Shown: positions 25,348 through 35,577 of the stretch, piece after piece
How positions within the stretch are numbered: the first letter of the stretch is position 1
Layout of the letters: every line of letters begins with the position of its first letter
NCBI GenBank assembly: GCA_013287845.1
Contig: JABDDA010000008.1
Span: 1 to 42,294, forward strand
DNA from: Gammaproteobacteria bacterium
Lineage (GTDB): Bacteria > Pseudomonadota > Gammaproteobacteria > DSM-16500
Direction of reading: 5' to 3'
Length of the DNA stretch: 42,294 nt
Translations under genes and position numbers: made by a program
Notes under the pieces: model-generated
The model's database searches: none
Seen by the model: the letters and a program-made list of their open reading frames with translations, nothing else
What the model was told of the DNA's origin: nothing

Positions 25348-26550
25348 TCATCCAATCAATTGATCCAACTGAAAGATAGGTAATAAAACAGCAAGCACAA
25401 TAAATAACACCACCGCTCCCATCACTAAAATAATCGCTGGTTCAAATAACGCTAAACTTGTTTCTATTAATTGCGACACTTCATTTTCTTGATTCATTGC
25501 AGCGCGCTCTAACATTTGTGAAAGTTGTCCGCTCATTTCACCACTTGCAATTAAATGCAAACTCATCGGTGGAAAATAATGTGTATTTTTCAATGCTAAA
25601 TAAATATTTGCACCTTCGCGCACGCGATGTGTTGCTTCTTCAACTGCTTTTTGAATAGGAATCATCGTAATCAGCTGTGAAGCAATCGTCATCGCTTCTA
25701 AAACAGGAATGCCTGCTGAAATTAAAATTGAAAAAGTACGCGAAAAACGGGCGGTATTAATTATTTTCATTGCATTTCCAATAAGCGGAATACGCAACAA
25801 AAATAATTGACAATATTCTTTGAATTTAATTTTTTGTTTCAATGCGCGAATAAAAAAATAAATTCCTATTCCAGCAAGAATCAAAAAATAAATTCCATAT
25901 GATTTTATTCCATTGCTCATTGCAATCAAGCATTGTGTTAAAAAAGGTAGCGCTTGTTTAGTGGAGCTATAAACAGAAATCATTTTAGGCACAACATAAT
26001 CTAATAAAAATCCTACAATGCAAACAGAAACAAAAATCATGATGCTTGGATAAATCAATGCATGTTGAATTTTTTGTTTCAATGAAAATTGTTTTTCGGT
26101 GTGATCAGCAAGTGTTTTTAAAACAGTCTCTAAATGACCCGATTTTTCGCCTGCTGCAACTGTTGCGCAATATAAATCTGAAAAACAATTTGGGAAATCA
26201 CGTAAGGCATTTGCGAGTGAATGGCCTTCCAATATTTTTGCACGTATCGCTAAGATTAATCCTTTTGTTTTTTGCTTTTCAGTTTGTTCTGCAGTTGCTG
26301 TCAGTACTTCTTCAATCGGTAATCCTGCTGAAATGAGTGTTGCAAATTGTCGCGTTAATAAAGCTAATTCTTTACTACTCATTTTAAATAATGAAGAACG
26401 TGATTTTTTTTTATGCGCTTCTGAAATTTCTAATAAAATAAATTTTTGATCACGCAATAATTGCCGCGCGTGTTTGCTATTTTCTGCTTCAATCACACCT
26501 TTTTGTTTTTCACCTGTTGCATTTAATGCAATGTAATGAAATGCAGCCAT
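25348..26550 (-). CDS. gspF: Type II secretion inner-membrane platform protein GspF
   Basis: 400 residues with the two T2SSF domains (about 65-190 and 270-392) and three membrane segments (about 165-188, 217-237, 370-392). Family strings: FATLISAGLPIEEVL, LIYPSIMIFVSV, FSRTFSILISAGIPVLEAM. GspF couples the ATPase GspE to pseudopilus assembly. ATG with GAGGA 7 bp upstream, 4 bp after gspE. Confidence 0.95.
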   Translation of the reverse strand: MAAFHYIALNATGEKQKGVIEAENSKHARQLLRDQKFILLEISEAHKKKSRSSLFKMSSKELALLTRQFATLISAGLPIEEVLTATAEQTEKQKTKGLILAIRAKILEGHSLANALRDFPNCFSDLYCATVAAGEKSGHLETVLKTLADHTEKQFSLKQKIQHALIYPSIMIFVSVCIVGFLLDYVVPKMISVYSSTKQALPFLTQCLIAMSNGIKSYGIYFLILAGIGIYFFIRALKQKIKFKEYCQLFLLRIPLIGNAMKIINTARFSRTFSILISAGIPVLEAMTIASQLITMIPIQKAVEEATHRVREGANIYLALKNTHYFPPMSLHLIASGEMSGQLSQMLERAAMNQENEVSQLIETSLALFEPAIILVMGAVVLFIVLAVLLPIFQLDQLIG

Positions 26551-26554
26551 GTTT

Positions 26555-28018
26555 TTATTCCTCGCTCGTCACGCGTAATACTTCTTCCAATGTCGTATTA
26601 CCCGCGAGCACGCGTCTAAAACCATCTTGTCGAATACTTAAATAATGTGTGCGTGCGTATTGAATGAGTTTTTGTTCGGATGCTTTATCGTGAATCATTT
26701 CGCGTAATGCATTATCAATTTCAATCACTTCATACACGCCACTTCTTCCGCGAAATCCAGTATTTTTACAGAGCGCACAGCCAACAGGATGATAAATGAG
26801 AGGCGGATTTTTTTCAGATAAATTCATGCGTTCACATTCACTTTGTGAAGCAGGTGCTGCTTTTTTACACTGTGCACACAGCAAACGAATTAAACGTTGT
26901 GCAATAACACCAATTAAACTGGATGCTAATAAAAAAGGTTCAACACCCATATCTTTTAAACGGGTAATGGCACCAATCGCACTGTTTGTGTGTAATGTCG
27001 ATAACACTAAATGTCCTGTAAGACTTGCTTGAATTGCAATTTGTGCTGTTTCAATATCGCGAATTTCACCGACCATGACGACATCAGGATCTTGTCGCAA
27101 TATCGCGCGTAATCCTTTTGCAAAAGTCATATTCACTTTGTAATTCACTTGTGTTTGTCCAATACCATATAAATCATATTCAATCGGATCTTCAACGGTG
27201 AGAATATTTCGTGTTGCATTATTCAGTGTCGTGAGTGCTGCATAAAGTGTTGTTGTTTTTCCTGAACCGGTAGGGCCTGTCACTAAAATAATTCCATGTG
27301 AATACGAAATTAATTTTTTAATAAGTGGAAGTGCGTGTTCTCCCATTCCTAATTCAGCTAAATCTAAACGCGCAGATTGTTTATCTAATAAACGTAACAC
27401 AATGCGTTCGCCGTGACTGGTGGGCATGGTTGAAACACGAACATCGACAGCGCGTCCACCTAAACGTAGAGTAATTCTTCCATCTTGCGGTAATCTTTTT
27501 TCTGCAATATCTAATTTTGCCATGACTTTAATTCGCGAAATAATCAGTGGTGCTAATACACGTTGTGGTTCTAATACTTCGTGTAATATTCCATCGACAC
27601 GAAAGCGAATTAAAATTTTATTTTCAAATGTTTCAATGTGAATATCAGACGCATTTTCTTTAATGGCTTCACTAAGCAACGCATTTAATAAACGAATAAT
27701 CGGTGCGTCATCTTGTTTTTCTAATAAATCTTCTGGCTTAGGTAATTCTTGAATAAGACGAAAAAGATCGAGTGATTCGCTGCTGTCTTCCGCCATTTGC
27801 ATGGCTGTGCTGCTATTCACTTCATATTTTTTTATTAAGTGTTGCATAAATGTTTCATCATCGACGTGTTCTAAAATGAGTTCTTTATTCAGATGACGTT
27901 GTAATTCAGATAAAATTTTTACACTGGGTTTCCCGCGATAAATAATTTTTGCGTGTTGATCAAGATCTATTATTAAAACACCGTGTCGTTTTGCAAATGT
28001 AAAAGAAAGTGCTGTCAT
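26555..28018 (-). CDS. gspE: Type II secretion ATPase GspE
   Basis: 487 residues. Cytoplasmic secretion ATPase. Walker A GPTGSGKT (248-255), Asp box [11 protein letters not shown], Walker B region [16 protein letters not shown], His box [15 protein letters not shown]-terminal zinc finger is made by CAQC and CALC pairs (from about residue 383). N-terminal domains for GspL binding are present. Start overlaps the gspD stop by 4 bp (ATGA). Confidence 0.97.
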   Translation of the reverse strand: MTALSFTFAKRHGVLIIDLDQHAKIIYRGKPSVKILSELQRHLNKELILEHVDDETFMQHLIKKYEVNSSTAMQMAEDSSESLDLFRLIQELPKPEDLLEKQDDAPIIRLLNALLSEAIKENASDIHIETFENKILIRFRVDGILHEVLEPQRVLAPLIISRIKVMAKLDIAEKRLPQDGRITLRLGGRAVDVRVSTMPTSHGERIVLRLLDKQSARLDLAELGMGEHALPLIKKLISYSHGIILVTGPTGSGKTTTLYAALTTLNNATRNILTVEDPIEYDLYGIGQTQVNYKVNMTFAKGLRAILRQDPDVVMVGEIRDIETAQIAIQASLTGHLVLSTLHTNSAIGAITRLKDMGVEPFLLASSLIGVIAQRLIRLLCAQCKKAAPASQSECERMNLSEKNPPLIYHPVGCALCKNTGFRGRSGVYEVIEIDNALREMIHDKASEQKLIQYARTHYLSIRQDGFRRVLAGNTTLEEVLRVTSEE

Positions 28019-29973
28019 GATTCTTCAAAGGGCTTTGGAAGTTGAATAGGATTTTGAAACGGCGGCAAGATTGTATTTTGTTTAATACCGCCAGCTGTTA
28101 ATTCATTGGGATAATTCATTTGCACTTCGCGTGCTTCATTATATTTCGCATTCGTTAATGCAAGCGCTGTTTCTGGATTCGTCAGAATAATTGGTTTGAT
28201 AAACACGACTAAATTTTTCTTTTCTAATGTGCGTGTTTTATGTGTGAAAACGAGTTTTCCAACAATAGGAAGATCGCCTAAGAAAGGAATTTTATCTGTG
28301 GTTTCATTAATGCTATTACTAATTAATCCGCCGAGGACTAAAACATCTTGGCTGTTAATAATCACAGAGTTTTCAATTCGACTGGTATTAATAATAGGAT
28401 TGAGTGTTGGATTATCTGGATTTTGCAATGAATCATTTTTTAAATTTATTTTTAATCGAACAGCTGAACCTAAATTAATTTGAGGTGTGACATCTAATTT
28501 TAATGTGACTGCTTGATTTGTAATGGTGTTAAAGGGAGTGACAGTGGATGTTGAACCCGTGGTTGCATACGTTCCATTTTGAGTCGGTACTTGTTTTCCA
28601 ATTTCTAATGTTGCTTTTTGATTATCGAGAACAACAATCGAAGGTGTTGATAAAATATCAACGCCTGTTTTATTTTCTAATAAACTTAATACTGCTTTAA
28701 TGCTGGAACTTGGAATAATTCCAAAAACATTGGTGCCTGGTGTTGGAAATCCATCGGGTGCTGTCGGTGGCGTTGTTGTGTTAGTTCCATTCACTAAATT
28801 ATTTGAACTCGTAGGAAGTATGTTACGTGTTCCCCATTGAATTCCCATATTTTTTAAATTAGTTTCATCAATTTCAACAATGATGCCTTCCACTAATACT
28901 TGCGCAGGACGCACATCTAATTTTGAAATGACATTTATTAATGCGCGCATGAGTGTGGGTGGTGCTGTAATAATCAATGCATTGGTATTGGGTTCTGCTT
29001 GAATATTTGTTTTGTTGTTATCTGAAACAGATTTTGAATTATTTTCTGCGGTGAATGTTTTGCTCGATTCATTCGTAGTTTTACTTGTATCGTCTGTATT
29101 TTTTCCTAAAATATTTTGCGCAATTTTTCCTAATAAGGGCGCGAGTTGTTTTGCTTCAAGATATTTTAAATAAATAACTTGCGTATTTCCTTGTGAACCT
29201 GAAGGTGTGTCAAGTTGCGCAATCAATAAACGTAACTTCAATCGTGCGGATTTATTTCCGCTGAGTAAAATACTATTACTGCGTTCATCAGCTGCAATGG
29301 AAGCTTGTGCTGTTTCACCGCTTGCGCGCGCAGAATTTTGTAAATTACTTAACACCGTTGCAACTTGTGATGCATTTCCTTGATGGAGTGTCACCACATC
29401 AATTTCATTTGAAGAAGACGTATCAATCGTGTGAATAATATTCACAATGCGTTCAAGATTAGCTGCACGTCCTAATAAAATTAAAACATTGCCAGGCACA
29501 TACGCAGAAATATTACTCCATTGAGGAAGCATGGGACGTAAAATCGGAATCAATTGTGTAGCAGAAAGATTTTCTAACGGAATCACGCGCACAACCACTT
29601 CATCCCCTTTGCCTGGAAATTGTGTTGTTGCAATCCGTGTTGCGGATTCACCACTCTCTAAATTAGGAACAATTTTAACAACATTCCCATTGGGAATAGC
29701 GGAATAACCGAGCATTTCAATAACCGATAAAAATACTTGATACACTTCATCAGGTTTAATGGGCTTACTCGAAATTAAAGAAATTTTTCCCGCGACGCGT
29801 GGATCAACAATAAAATTTTTCCCTGTTTCAAGTGAGACTTCATTGATCACAGCAAGAATATCGGCGTCTTGTAAATTCCAGAGTCGGGATTTTTGATCGG
29901 GAATGGCAGCGAAGCACGATAATGCGAACATTATTGTGATAAAAGTGAGCAGCCATTGTTTTTTTATTGTCAT
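28015..29973 (-). CDS. gspD: Type II secretion outer-membrane secretin GspD
   Basis: 652 residues from the ATG at 29973, chosen because it begins a normal signal peptide ([22 protein letters not shown]); upstream frame to 30081 lacks one. N0 domain ([20 protein letters not shown]), N1-N3 repeats ([21 protein letters not shown]) and a C-terminal secretin domain with [20 protein letters not shown] and [13 protein letters not shown]. It forms the outer-membrane gate. An Asn/Ser/Lys-rich insert lies in the N3 region (about residues 290-330). First gene of gspD-E-F. Confidence 0.96.
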   Translation of the reverse strand: MTIKKQWLLTFITIMFALSCFAAIPDQKSRLWNLQDADILAVINEVSLETGKNFIVDPRVAGKISLISSKPIKPDEVYQVFLSVIEMLGYSAIPNGNVVKIVPNLESGESATRIATTQFPGKGDEVVVRVIPLENLSATQLIPILRPMLPQWSNISAYVPGNVLILLGRAANLERIVNIIHTIDTSSSNEIDVVTLHQGNASQVATVLSNLQNSARASGETAQASIAADERSNSILLSGNKSARLKLRLLIAQLDTPSGSQGNTQVIYLKYLEAKQLAPLLGKIAQNILGKNTDDTSKTTNESSKTFTAENNSKSVSDNNKTNIQAEPNTNALIITAPPTLMRALINVISKLDVRPAQVLVEGIIVEIDETNLKNMGIQWGTRNILPTSSNNLVNGTNTTTPPTAPDGFPTPGTNVFGIIPSSSIKAVLSLLENKTGVDILSTPSIVVLDNQKATLEIGKQVPTQNGTYATTGSTSTVTPFNTITNQAVTLKLDVTPQINLGSAVRLKINLKNDSLQNPDNPTLNPIINTSRIENSVIINSQDVLVLGGLISNSINETTDKIPFLGDLPIVGKLVFTHKTRTLEKKNLVVFIKPIILTNPETALALTNAKYNEAREVQMNYPNELTAGGIKQNTILPPFQNPIQLPKPFEES

Positions 29974-30062
29974 GCGGAAGCCTTTTTTTACTAGCGAATA
30001 AGATAACATAATTTCTGTATTTGTGGTTTTGCTTTTATAAAAAAATAATTTTTTTGCAGTAT

Positions 30063-30183
30063 GCAGACCGAAGGTCTGCAAGCCGACGTTTTTTGTCGGC
30101 CTAGCCCAGGGTTAAGGGCGCGTGCTTTTCGCGCCCGCAACCCTGGGTAAATGAAATGAAAATGGTTGGAGCCCTGAAAGGGC
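30063..30183. repeat. GC-rich cluster of four hairpins (REP-like)
   Basis: Four palindromes in 121 bp: GCAGACC/GGTCTGC (30063-30079); GCCGAC/GTCGGC (30082-30100); a nested stem with outer arms CCCAGGGTT (30105-30113) and AACCCTGGG (30139-30147) and inner arms GGGCGCG/CGCGCCC (30116-30136); and GCCCT/AGGGC (30171-30183). It is far richer in G+C than the surroundings. It lies in the 252-bp gap between sbcB and gspD, both on the minus strand. It resembles REP/BIME-type non-coding repeats; no RAYT transposase is in view. Confidence 0.75.
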
Positions 30184-30225
30184 GAAACAAAAAATGTTTG
30201 ATGTCGTATTTGTGCTGAAAGGTTT

Positions 30226-31611
30226 TTATAATTTCCGCAAGTATTCTTCCAATTCATCCAATAAAATATTTTGATTTTCATCCAACGTTTCATTGCCTCG
30301 AATTAATTCAATTTCGATCAATGCCTTTTGCGGCGTCAAATGTTTTTCACCCTTAAAATCATGCGGAATTTTTGTTTCATCGGATGAATGAATGCGCTGC
30401 AGATAATTTGAAAAATCATTCATTTGTTTAAAAGATAAACTTTCTGGAAAATGCCGACCTAACACGCGTGTTGCTAATTCTTTTAAAATTGGATTATTCA
30501 TATTTTCAATCATGTGTGATTTTTCTTGAGGTGTTGCTGTCATAAAATTTTCACAAATATTTTTTTCTTGAGGTGTCCAAAATCCATTGAGATATAAGCT
30601 GGCATCGACATCGGTTGTCGGCAAAACAGGATATTGATATTCACAAAAATAATTTTTTATTTCATTTAAAAAATCAGGATGTTTTTGCAGCCAAGCTAAA
30701 TTATTTTCCGCGATAGATAAATTTAAAGGAGAGAGCTTTTCTTGAAAACGCGATTTTAATGGAAACACAAAAGGCGGTTCGCACCATTTTTTATTCGTTG
30801 TCCATAAATCTTCACGTGTTGTTTTTTCATCAAACTTAAATTTATCTAAACGCAGCCAAATCATTTGGTTTTTATAATGACGATGTTGTCCTAATAATAC
30901 AGCTAACGTTTGATAGTTATTTTCCCGATAAAATTCATTCGAAATTAATAATGCAGCTGAATGTTCACCTGATCCTTGCTGCCATTGCTTAAAACGTTTT
31001 TGATCGGTTTCTTTATTAAAAAATCCTTTGATGTAATCCCACATTTCACGTTCAGCAAAAAATTTTCTTGCGAGTGCTAAAGTAATTTCAACATCTGTCA
31101 TTGCATGATGTGAGCGTCCATCATGAAATTGATTTTCTTTATTAATATTTTCTAATTTTAAATTATCTTTAGGCCATGTGATTATTTCATTTTTAAAAAG
31201 AAAATAAGGAATCGCGAGTGGAAATAAATCCATGCGGCCGCACTGATTTTCATATTGATGTGTGTAAGGCGGTAATAAATTTCGATAAAAAGAAAATCGC
31301 AAAAATTCATCATCAAATCCCAGTGAATTATAACCTAAGCTAATGGTGCCGGGTGTGTTTACGCAACGGTGAATTTGTTTCATTGCATCAAATTCATTAA
31401 TTCCTTGCTGTGCTTCTTTTATTCCGATGCGGTGTGTTTTTAATGCGTAAGGTGAAAGGACTGCATCTGAATTGAGTTTAATTTTGATATCGTAGCGATC
31501 TAATTCATTTAATTCAGTATCCGTGCGAATAGCTGCAAAATGTAAAATTTGATCGAAGGCTTTATTTAAGCCGGTGGTTTCAATGTCGTAAAATAAATAG
31601 GTTTGTGTCAT
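30226..31611 (-). CDS. sbcB: Exodeoxyribonuclease I
   Basis: 461 residues (E. coli 475). A 3'-5' single-strand DNA exonuclease acting in recombination and mismatch repair. DEDDh motifs: YDIETTG (Asp9, Glu11), GYNSLGFDDEFLRFSFYRNLL and SHHAMTDVEITLALAR. The SH3-like and C-terminal regions follow (LRLDKFKFDE). The start overlaps the stop of the preceding gene (TAATG). Confidence 0.95.
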   Translation of the reverse strand: MTQTYLFYDIETTGLNKAFDQILHFAAIRTDTELNELDRYDIKIKLNSDAVLSPYALKTHRIGIKEAQQGINEFDAMKQIHRCVNTPGTISLGYNSLGFDDEFLRFSFYRNLLPPYTHQYENQCGRMDLFPLAIPYFLFKNEIITWPKDNLKLENINKENQFHDGRSHHAMTDVEITLALARKFFAEREMWDYIKGFFNKETDQKRFKQWQQGSGEHSAALLISNEFYRENNYQTLAVLLGQHRHYKNQMIWLRLDKFKFDEKTTREDLWTTNKKWCEPPFVFPLKSRFQEKLSPLNLSIAENNLAWLQKHPDFLNEIKNYFCEYQYPVLPTTDVDASLYLNGFWTPQEKNICENFMTATPQEKSHMIENMNNPILKELATRVLGRHFPESLSFKQMNDFSNYLQRIHSSDETKIPHDFKGEKHLTPQKALIEIELIRGNETLDENQNILLDELEEYLRKL

Positions 31612-31922
31612 TAAAAATCCTCAATGCGCAATACTTGATACGCAGGTGTTTCGTAAGGGTGTGTTTTTTTTAATGCCGCAATCACATCGCGAATAAATTT
31701 ATCATCGCAAACCATTTCTACTTTTATTTCTGAAATTTTTTCTAATTTATCAATGTGGCCAATAAATGCATTGCTTCCTGAAAGCGGCATGAATTGTCCT
31801 TCACCGATCGTTTGAAAAGAACAGCACGCATAATCACCTATTTTTCCCGCGCCTTTTTCAAACATCGCGTTTTTAATTTGTTCGGCATGAGATTGAGGTG
31901 TGTAGAAAATAATTTTGTACAT
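31611..31922 (-). CDS. NIF3/YqfO-like small domain protein
   Basis: 103 residues. The sequence fits the stand-alone YqfO/NIF3 insertion-domain family: MYKIIFYTP at the start, GAGKIGDYACCSF and a HPYETPAYQV end. These small CutA-like ferredoxin folds are common in gammaproteobacteria; the function is unknown, possibly metal or ligand binding. ATG with AAGGA 7 bp upstream; TAATG-coupled to sbcB. Confidence 0.85.
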   Translation of the reverse strand: MYKIIFYTPQSHAEQIKNAMFEKGAGKIGDYACCSFQTIGEGQFMPLSGSNAFIGHIDKLEKISEIKVEMVCDDKFIRDVIAALKKTHPYETPAYQVLRIEDF

Positions 31923-31953
31923 GTGCAGTCCTTAAATGTTTTGCAGATTATAC

Positions 31954-32979
31954 TTAAATATCATGTTGGATCAAAAATTTTTGCGGCTCGGGTCCGCTTC
32001 GTTCTACATAATCATAAGCATATTGCTGTGCGCTCGCATCACAAACAAATTCTAACGGAAGCTGAGTCGCTTGTTCAGAAAAAACTTTATTAATATGTTG
32101 TAATGTAGCGAAAAAGAAAGTATTAAAATCCATTTCATAATTTTTGCTAATGCGCGTCATACTTTTTGAATCAGGACAATGTAAAGACCACGGAGAAATA
32201 AATCCATCGTCTGGATGTTTTTCTTGATAATAAGGATAACGACTCGAGTCACTTAAGCTATCTTTTACAGAAATAAAAATATCTGCGAATGGATCCAAGA
32301 TAAAAGTATTTCCTTGCTGTTTTTGACTAAAAGAATTCAATCGACCTGTTGGAATAGTCCAAGGACTGATTAACAGATAAACATGTTCATCTTCTGTGTT
32401 TTTCTTTTTATGATGCGGGACAATTATTTTTCTTTGCTGCAGGTTAATGCATTGTTGAGTTTCCAACATGTGTTGAAGAATATGAAGTGACGCAATACCG
32501 ACCATTTCTCCGCAGCGTGCGCCTTCATTCGCTCTTGCATAATGAACATAATGCAGTGCATTGATGAAATAATTAATATAAAGAGCTAATTCCATTTTTT
32601 TATGGATTTTAGGTTTATAAAATAAAAGCGCAGGAAATTTTTGAGTATGATTATGAATCGCGCATTGAATTTGTTTTCCACTTATTTTTCTTAATTCAGT
32701 TAAACGTTCATCATATTCTGATACGTGATTTGATCTGCTGATGACAGATGAAAATGTAGGTTGTAATTTGGGATCGGATACCACTTTATCTAACGTATTT
32801 TGTCCTAGCTGTTTGAACACTAGAAAAGCAGTGGAATTTTCAGGATGATTTAATTTCAATCCGAAATTTTCGTGTTCTTCATTTTGTGGGCGTAATAAAA
32901 ATCGATATCTGCTGAAAAAAATTGCAATGATCAAAATAATGAAAAAAATGAATAAACGAAGCCACTGTGAAAATCTCAT
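31954..32979 (-). CDS. Membrane-anchored protein with a Cys-His-Asp triad, putative cysteine peptidase/transglutaminase-like
   Basis: 341 residues from the ATG at 32979 (GAGGA 7 bp upstream; the longer frame starts at 33024). One N-terminal membrane segment (about 6-24), then a soluble domain. Three ordered motifs look like a papain/transglutaminase-fold active site: Cys156 in ANEGARCGEMVGIASLHIL, His199 in DEHVYLLIS, Asp229 in FILDPFADIF. Many secreted effectors of host-associated bacteria share this GxCGE...H...DP arrangement. No named family recognised. It leads a run with the YqfO-like gene and sbcB. Confidence 0.7.
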   Translation of the reverse strand: MRFSQWLRLFIFFIILIIAIFFSRYRFLLRPQNEEHENFGLKLNHPENSTAFLVFKQLGQNTLDKVVSDPKLQPTFSSVISRSNHVSEYDERLTELRKISGKQIQCAIHNHTQKFPALLFYKPKIHKKMELALYINYFINALHYVHYARANEGARCGEMVGIASLHILQHMLETQQCINLQQRKIIVPHHKKKNTEDEHVYLLISPWTIPTGRLNSFSQKQQGNTFILDPFADIFISVKDSLSDSSRYPYYQEKHPDDGFISPWSLHCPDSKSMTRISKNYEMDFNTFFFATLQHINKVFSEQATQLPLEFVCDASAQQYAYDYVERSGPEPQKFLIQHDI

Positions 32980-33084
32980 TATTATCCTCGTTAATAGATA
33001 TATTTTTTCAAGGATTATATCCAAATTTCATTTTTAATGATATATACTTCCGCTTCACAAAAGATTTAAAAAGGAAAAACTCCC

Positions 33085-34674
33085 ATGAAAAAAACTCTAA
33101 AAAGAATTGCGATGGTCATCAGCGCTATTATTTTATTAACAGTGATTACCGCGATTGTACTTGTTACTTTTATCAGTCCTAATCGATTTAAACCGATGAT
33201 CATTGAACAAGTACAGATAAACACAGGTCGACAATTGGTGATTGATGGTGAGTTATCGTGGTCATTTTTTCCTTATTTAGGATTGAAAGCAGGACATATG
33301 TCACTTAGCAATCCTGCTGGGTTTAATCAAAAAATATTTGCAGAAATAGATCAAGCATCGATGGGTGTGAAATTACTTCCATTGTTAACATCTCAAATTG
33401 AAACGAGTGGGCTGGTTTTAAAAGGCGTGAAATTAAATTTAATTAAAAATGCAGCAAATGAAACGAATTGGAGAATTTTTGAAAAAAAATCAGATAACAC
33501 CACTTCTAAAACAATGGGCGCATTTTCATTAGCGATTCCTAGTGTGGATGTCACCAATGTACAAGTGAATTGGACAGATGAAACGTCGAAAACAAGTGCG
33601 ACAATTTCTGATCTTGAATTAAACGCAAAAAATATTAGCTTGAATGATTCTTTTCCTGTTTCAACACAATTTAAATTTGCTTCAACCACTAATAATTTAG
33701 CAGGAAATTTTTCTCTCAAAGGAAATGTGAATTTAAAAAATTCCACTGCAGAAGCGCAATTAGTAATGAATGCGCAGAATATTACGTTGCACGGGAAAGT
33801 GAATATCACTGAATTGTTATCACAGCCTAAAGTGACAGGACAATTTAAAATTGATGAACTTAAAACAGAAAAATTCAAAGCAAAAAATGTCAATGCACAA
33901 ATGTTATTTGAAAAAGGAATTTTACAATTGAATCCTGTGACAGCAGAAATGTATCAAGGACAATTGAATGGACAAATGACAGTGAATTTAAATGGCGCGT
34001 CTCCGCAAACATCAACGCAAGCGGCGATTACGAATATTCAAGTCGAACCCTTATTAAAAGATCTTTCACCGAATAATAAATTTAAAGTGAAAGCGACAGG
34101 GAATATTAATTTTTCTGTCACGACGGTGGGTACAGATAAAAATGAACTCGTTCGAAATTTAAATGGAACAGGACGTTTTAGTTTTAATAAAGGGGTATTG
34201 GAAGGAGTCGACATTGGATTTTTAATGGATACAGCGCAATCGGTAATGCAGAAACAAATTCCAAAAAATTCGAATGCGAATCAAACGCCATTTGAAAGTT
34301 TAACCGGTACGTTTACTATTCATTCAGGTGTGATGAGTAATAATGATTTACTTTTAGACGCATCGCGTGTGGAAGCAAAAGGAAATGGCACCATTAATTT
34401 AACGAATGAAACGATTAATTATTCACTCGTATTGCATTCAAAGCAGCAACAAAAAAATGGTGTGTGGAATTTATATGGGCTTAATATTCCTGTGCATGTG
34501 ACAGGAAGTTTAGATAATCCGAATATTCGATTAGATACAGATGCGATATTAAAACAAGCGGTTCAAAAAGAAGTTCAAAATGTAAAAGAAAAAGTACAGG
34601 AAAAAGTTCAAGATCAAATTAAGGATCAATTGAAAGGCGGCGCGAATAATTTATTAAAAAATTTAATTAAATAA
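33085..34674 (+). CDS. asmA: AsmA family envelope protein
   Basis: 529 residues. An N-terminal membrane anchor (about 10-30) is followed by the AsmA opening (SPNRFKPMIIEQVQINTGRQL, then DGELSWSFFPYLGLKAGHMSL). The C-terminal AsmA domain has GRFSFNKGVLEGVDIGFLMD. AsmA-like proteins span the periplasm and are linked to outer-membrane and phospholipid homeostasis. ATG with AAAAGGA 10 bp upstream. The last 40 residues are Lys/Gln/Val-rich. E. coli AsmA is longer (617). Confidence 0.88.
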   Translation: MKKTLKRIAMVISAIILLTVITAIVLVTFISPNRFKPMIIEQVQINTGRQLVIDGELSWSFFPYLGLKAGHMSLSNPAGFNQKIFAEIDQASMGVKLLPLLTSQIETSGLVLKGVKLNLIKNAANETNWRIFEKKSDNTTSKTMGAFSLAIPSVDVTNVQVNWTDETSKTSATISDLELNAKNISLNDSFPVSTQFKFASTTNNLAGNFSLKGNVNLKNSTAEAQLVMNAQNITLHGKVNITELLSQPKVTGQFKIDELKTEKFKAKNVNAQMLFEKGILQLNPVTAEMYQGQLNGQMTVNLNGASPQTSTQAAITNIQVEPLLKDLSPNNKFKVKATGNINFSVTTVGTDKNELVRNLNGTGRFSFNKGVLEGVDIGFLMDTAQSVMQKQIPKNSNANQTPFESLTGTFTIHSGVMSNNDLLLDASRVEAKGNGTINLTNETINYSLVLHSKQQQKNGVWNLYGLNIPVHVTGSLDNPNIRLDTDAILKQAVQKEVQNVKEKVQEKVQDQIKDQLKGGANNLLKNLIK

Positions 34675-34740
34675 AAATGTGAATTGCGCGCGGCTCGGAT
34701 CCTCTCGCAAAAACTTTTTACTATTTTTAAGGAAATTCTC

Positions 34741-35514
34741 TTGCGTATTATTACGTTGAATTTAAACGGCATCCGCTCCGCCGCAAAAAAAGGTTTTTTC
34801 AACTGGATGTTAAAACAAAATGCAGACGTTATTTGTTTGCAAGAATTAAAAGCGCAAGAGCAAGATTTGCTTTCTCCTATTTTTCAGCCCCAAGGTTATC
34901 ATTCTTATTTTCATTACGCAGAAAAAAAAGGTTACAGCGGTGTTGGCATTTACACAAAACAAAAACCACTCGAAATAAAATATGGATTAGGTTGGCATGA
35001 CGCCGATACAGAAGGTCGTTATGTTGAAGCTAATTTTGGAAATATTTCGATTGCATCAATTTATTTACCATCCGGCACAAGCGGTGAAGAACGGCAAAAA
35101 ATTAAATTTGATTTTTTAGATCGATACGCGATAGAGTTGCGCAAAATCCGCGAGAGCGGAAAAGAAATGATTATTTGCGGCGACTGGAATATTGCTCATC
35201 AAAAAATCGATTTAAAAAATTGGCGTGGCAATCAAAAACATTCAGGATTTTTACCCGAAGAACGTGCGTGGATGGATCAGCTATTTAGCTCACTTGGATT
35301 TGTGGATGCCTTCCGCTTGATAAATCAAGAACCGGACCAATATACTTGGTGGTCACATCGCGGACAGGCCTGGGCTAAAAATGTAGGGTGGAGAATTGAT
35401 TATCAAGTGATTACGCCGGGCTTAAAAGAATCTGTAAAATCAGTGTCTATTTATAAAGATCAGCGATTTTCTGATCATGCGCCGTTGGTAGTTGATTATT
35501 CGGAAAACCCTTAA
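34741..35514 (+). CDS. xthA: Exodeoxyribonuclease III
   Basis: 257 residues from a TTG at 34741 with AAGGAAA about 7 bp upstream; homologues begin here (MRIITLNLNGIRSAA). A second TTG at 34684 would add 19 unconserved residues. AP endonuclease and 3'-5' exonuclease of base-excision repair. Catalytic residues visible: Asn7/Asn9, Glu35 (CLQELKAQ), GDWNIAH and the final SDHAPLVVDY. The stop codon lies inside the PmrA-like box of the next gene. Confidence 0.95.
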   Translation: MRIITLNLNGIRSAAKKGFFNWMLKQNADVICLQELKAQEQDLLSPIFQPQGYHSYFHYAEKKGYSGVGIYTKQKPLEIKYGLGWHDADTEGRYVEANFGNISIASIYLPSGTSGEERQKIKFDFLDRYAIELRKIRESGKEMIICGDWNIAHQKIDLKNWRGNQKHSGFLPEERAWMDQLFSSLGFVDAFRLINQEPDQYTWWSHRGQAWAKNVGWRIDYQVITPGLKESVKSVSIYKDQRFSDHAPLVVDYSENP

Positions 35515-35542
35515 GATTTCGTTAAGGTTTGATGGTTATAAT
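35510..35542 (+). promoter_or_regulatory. PmrA-like box and promoter of the 35578 gene
   Basis: CTTAAG-ATTTC-GTTAAG (35510-35526), ten bp, then a perfect TATAAT (35537-35542). The box is identical over 17 bp to that before the permease. Half-site periodicity of 11 bp fits the PmrA consensus, with the box standing in for a -35. The same bases can also form a CCTTAA/TTAAGG hairpin at the xthA stop, so a terminator role is the alternative. Confidence 0.5.
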
Positions 35543-35577
35543 AGGTATAAAGATCAAAGGAATTCAGGAGTTTTACA

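Noticed and set aside
34684-34740. N-terminal extension of XthA from an upstream TTG
   Set aside because: The residues are not part of the exonuclease III fold, and AAGGAAA precedes the TTG at 34741.
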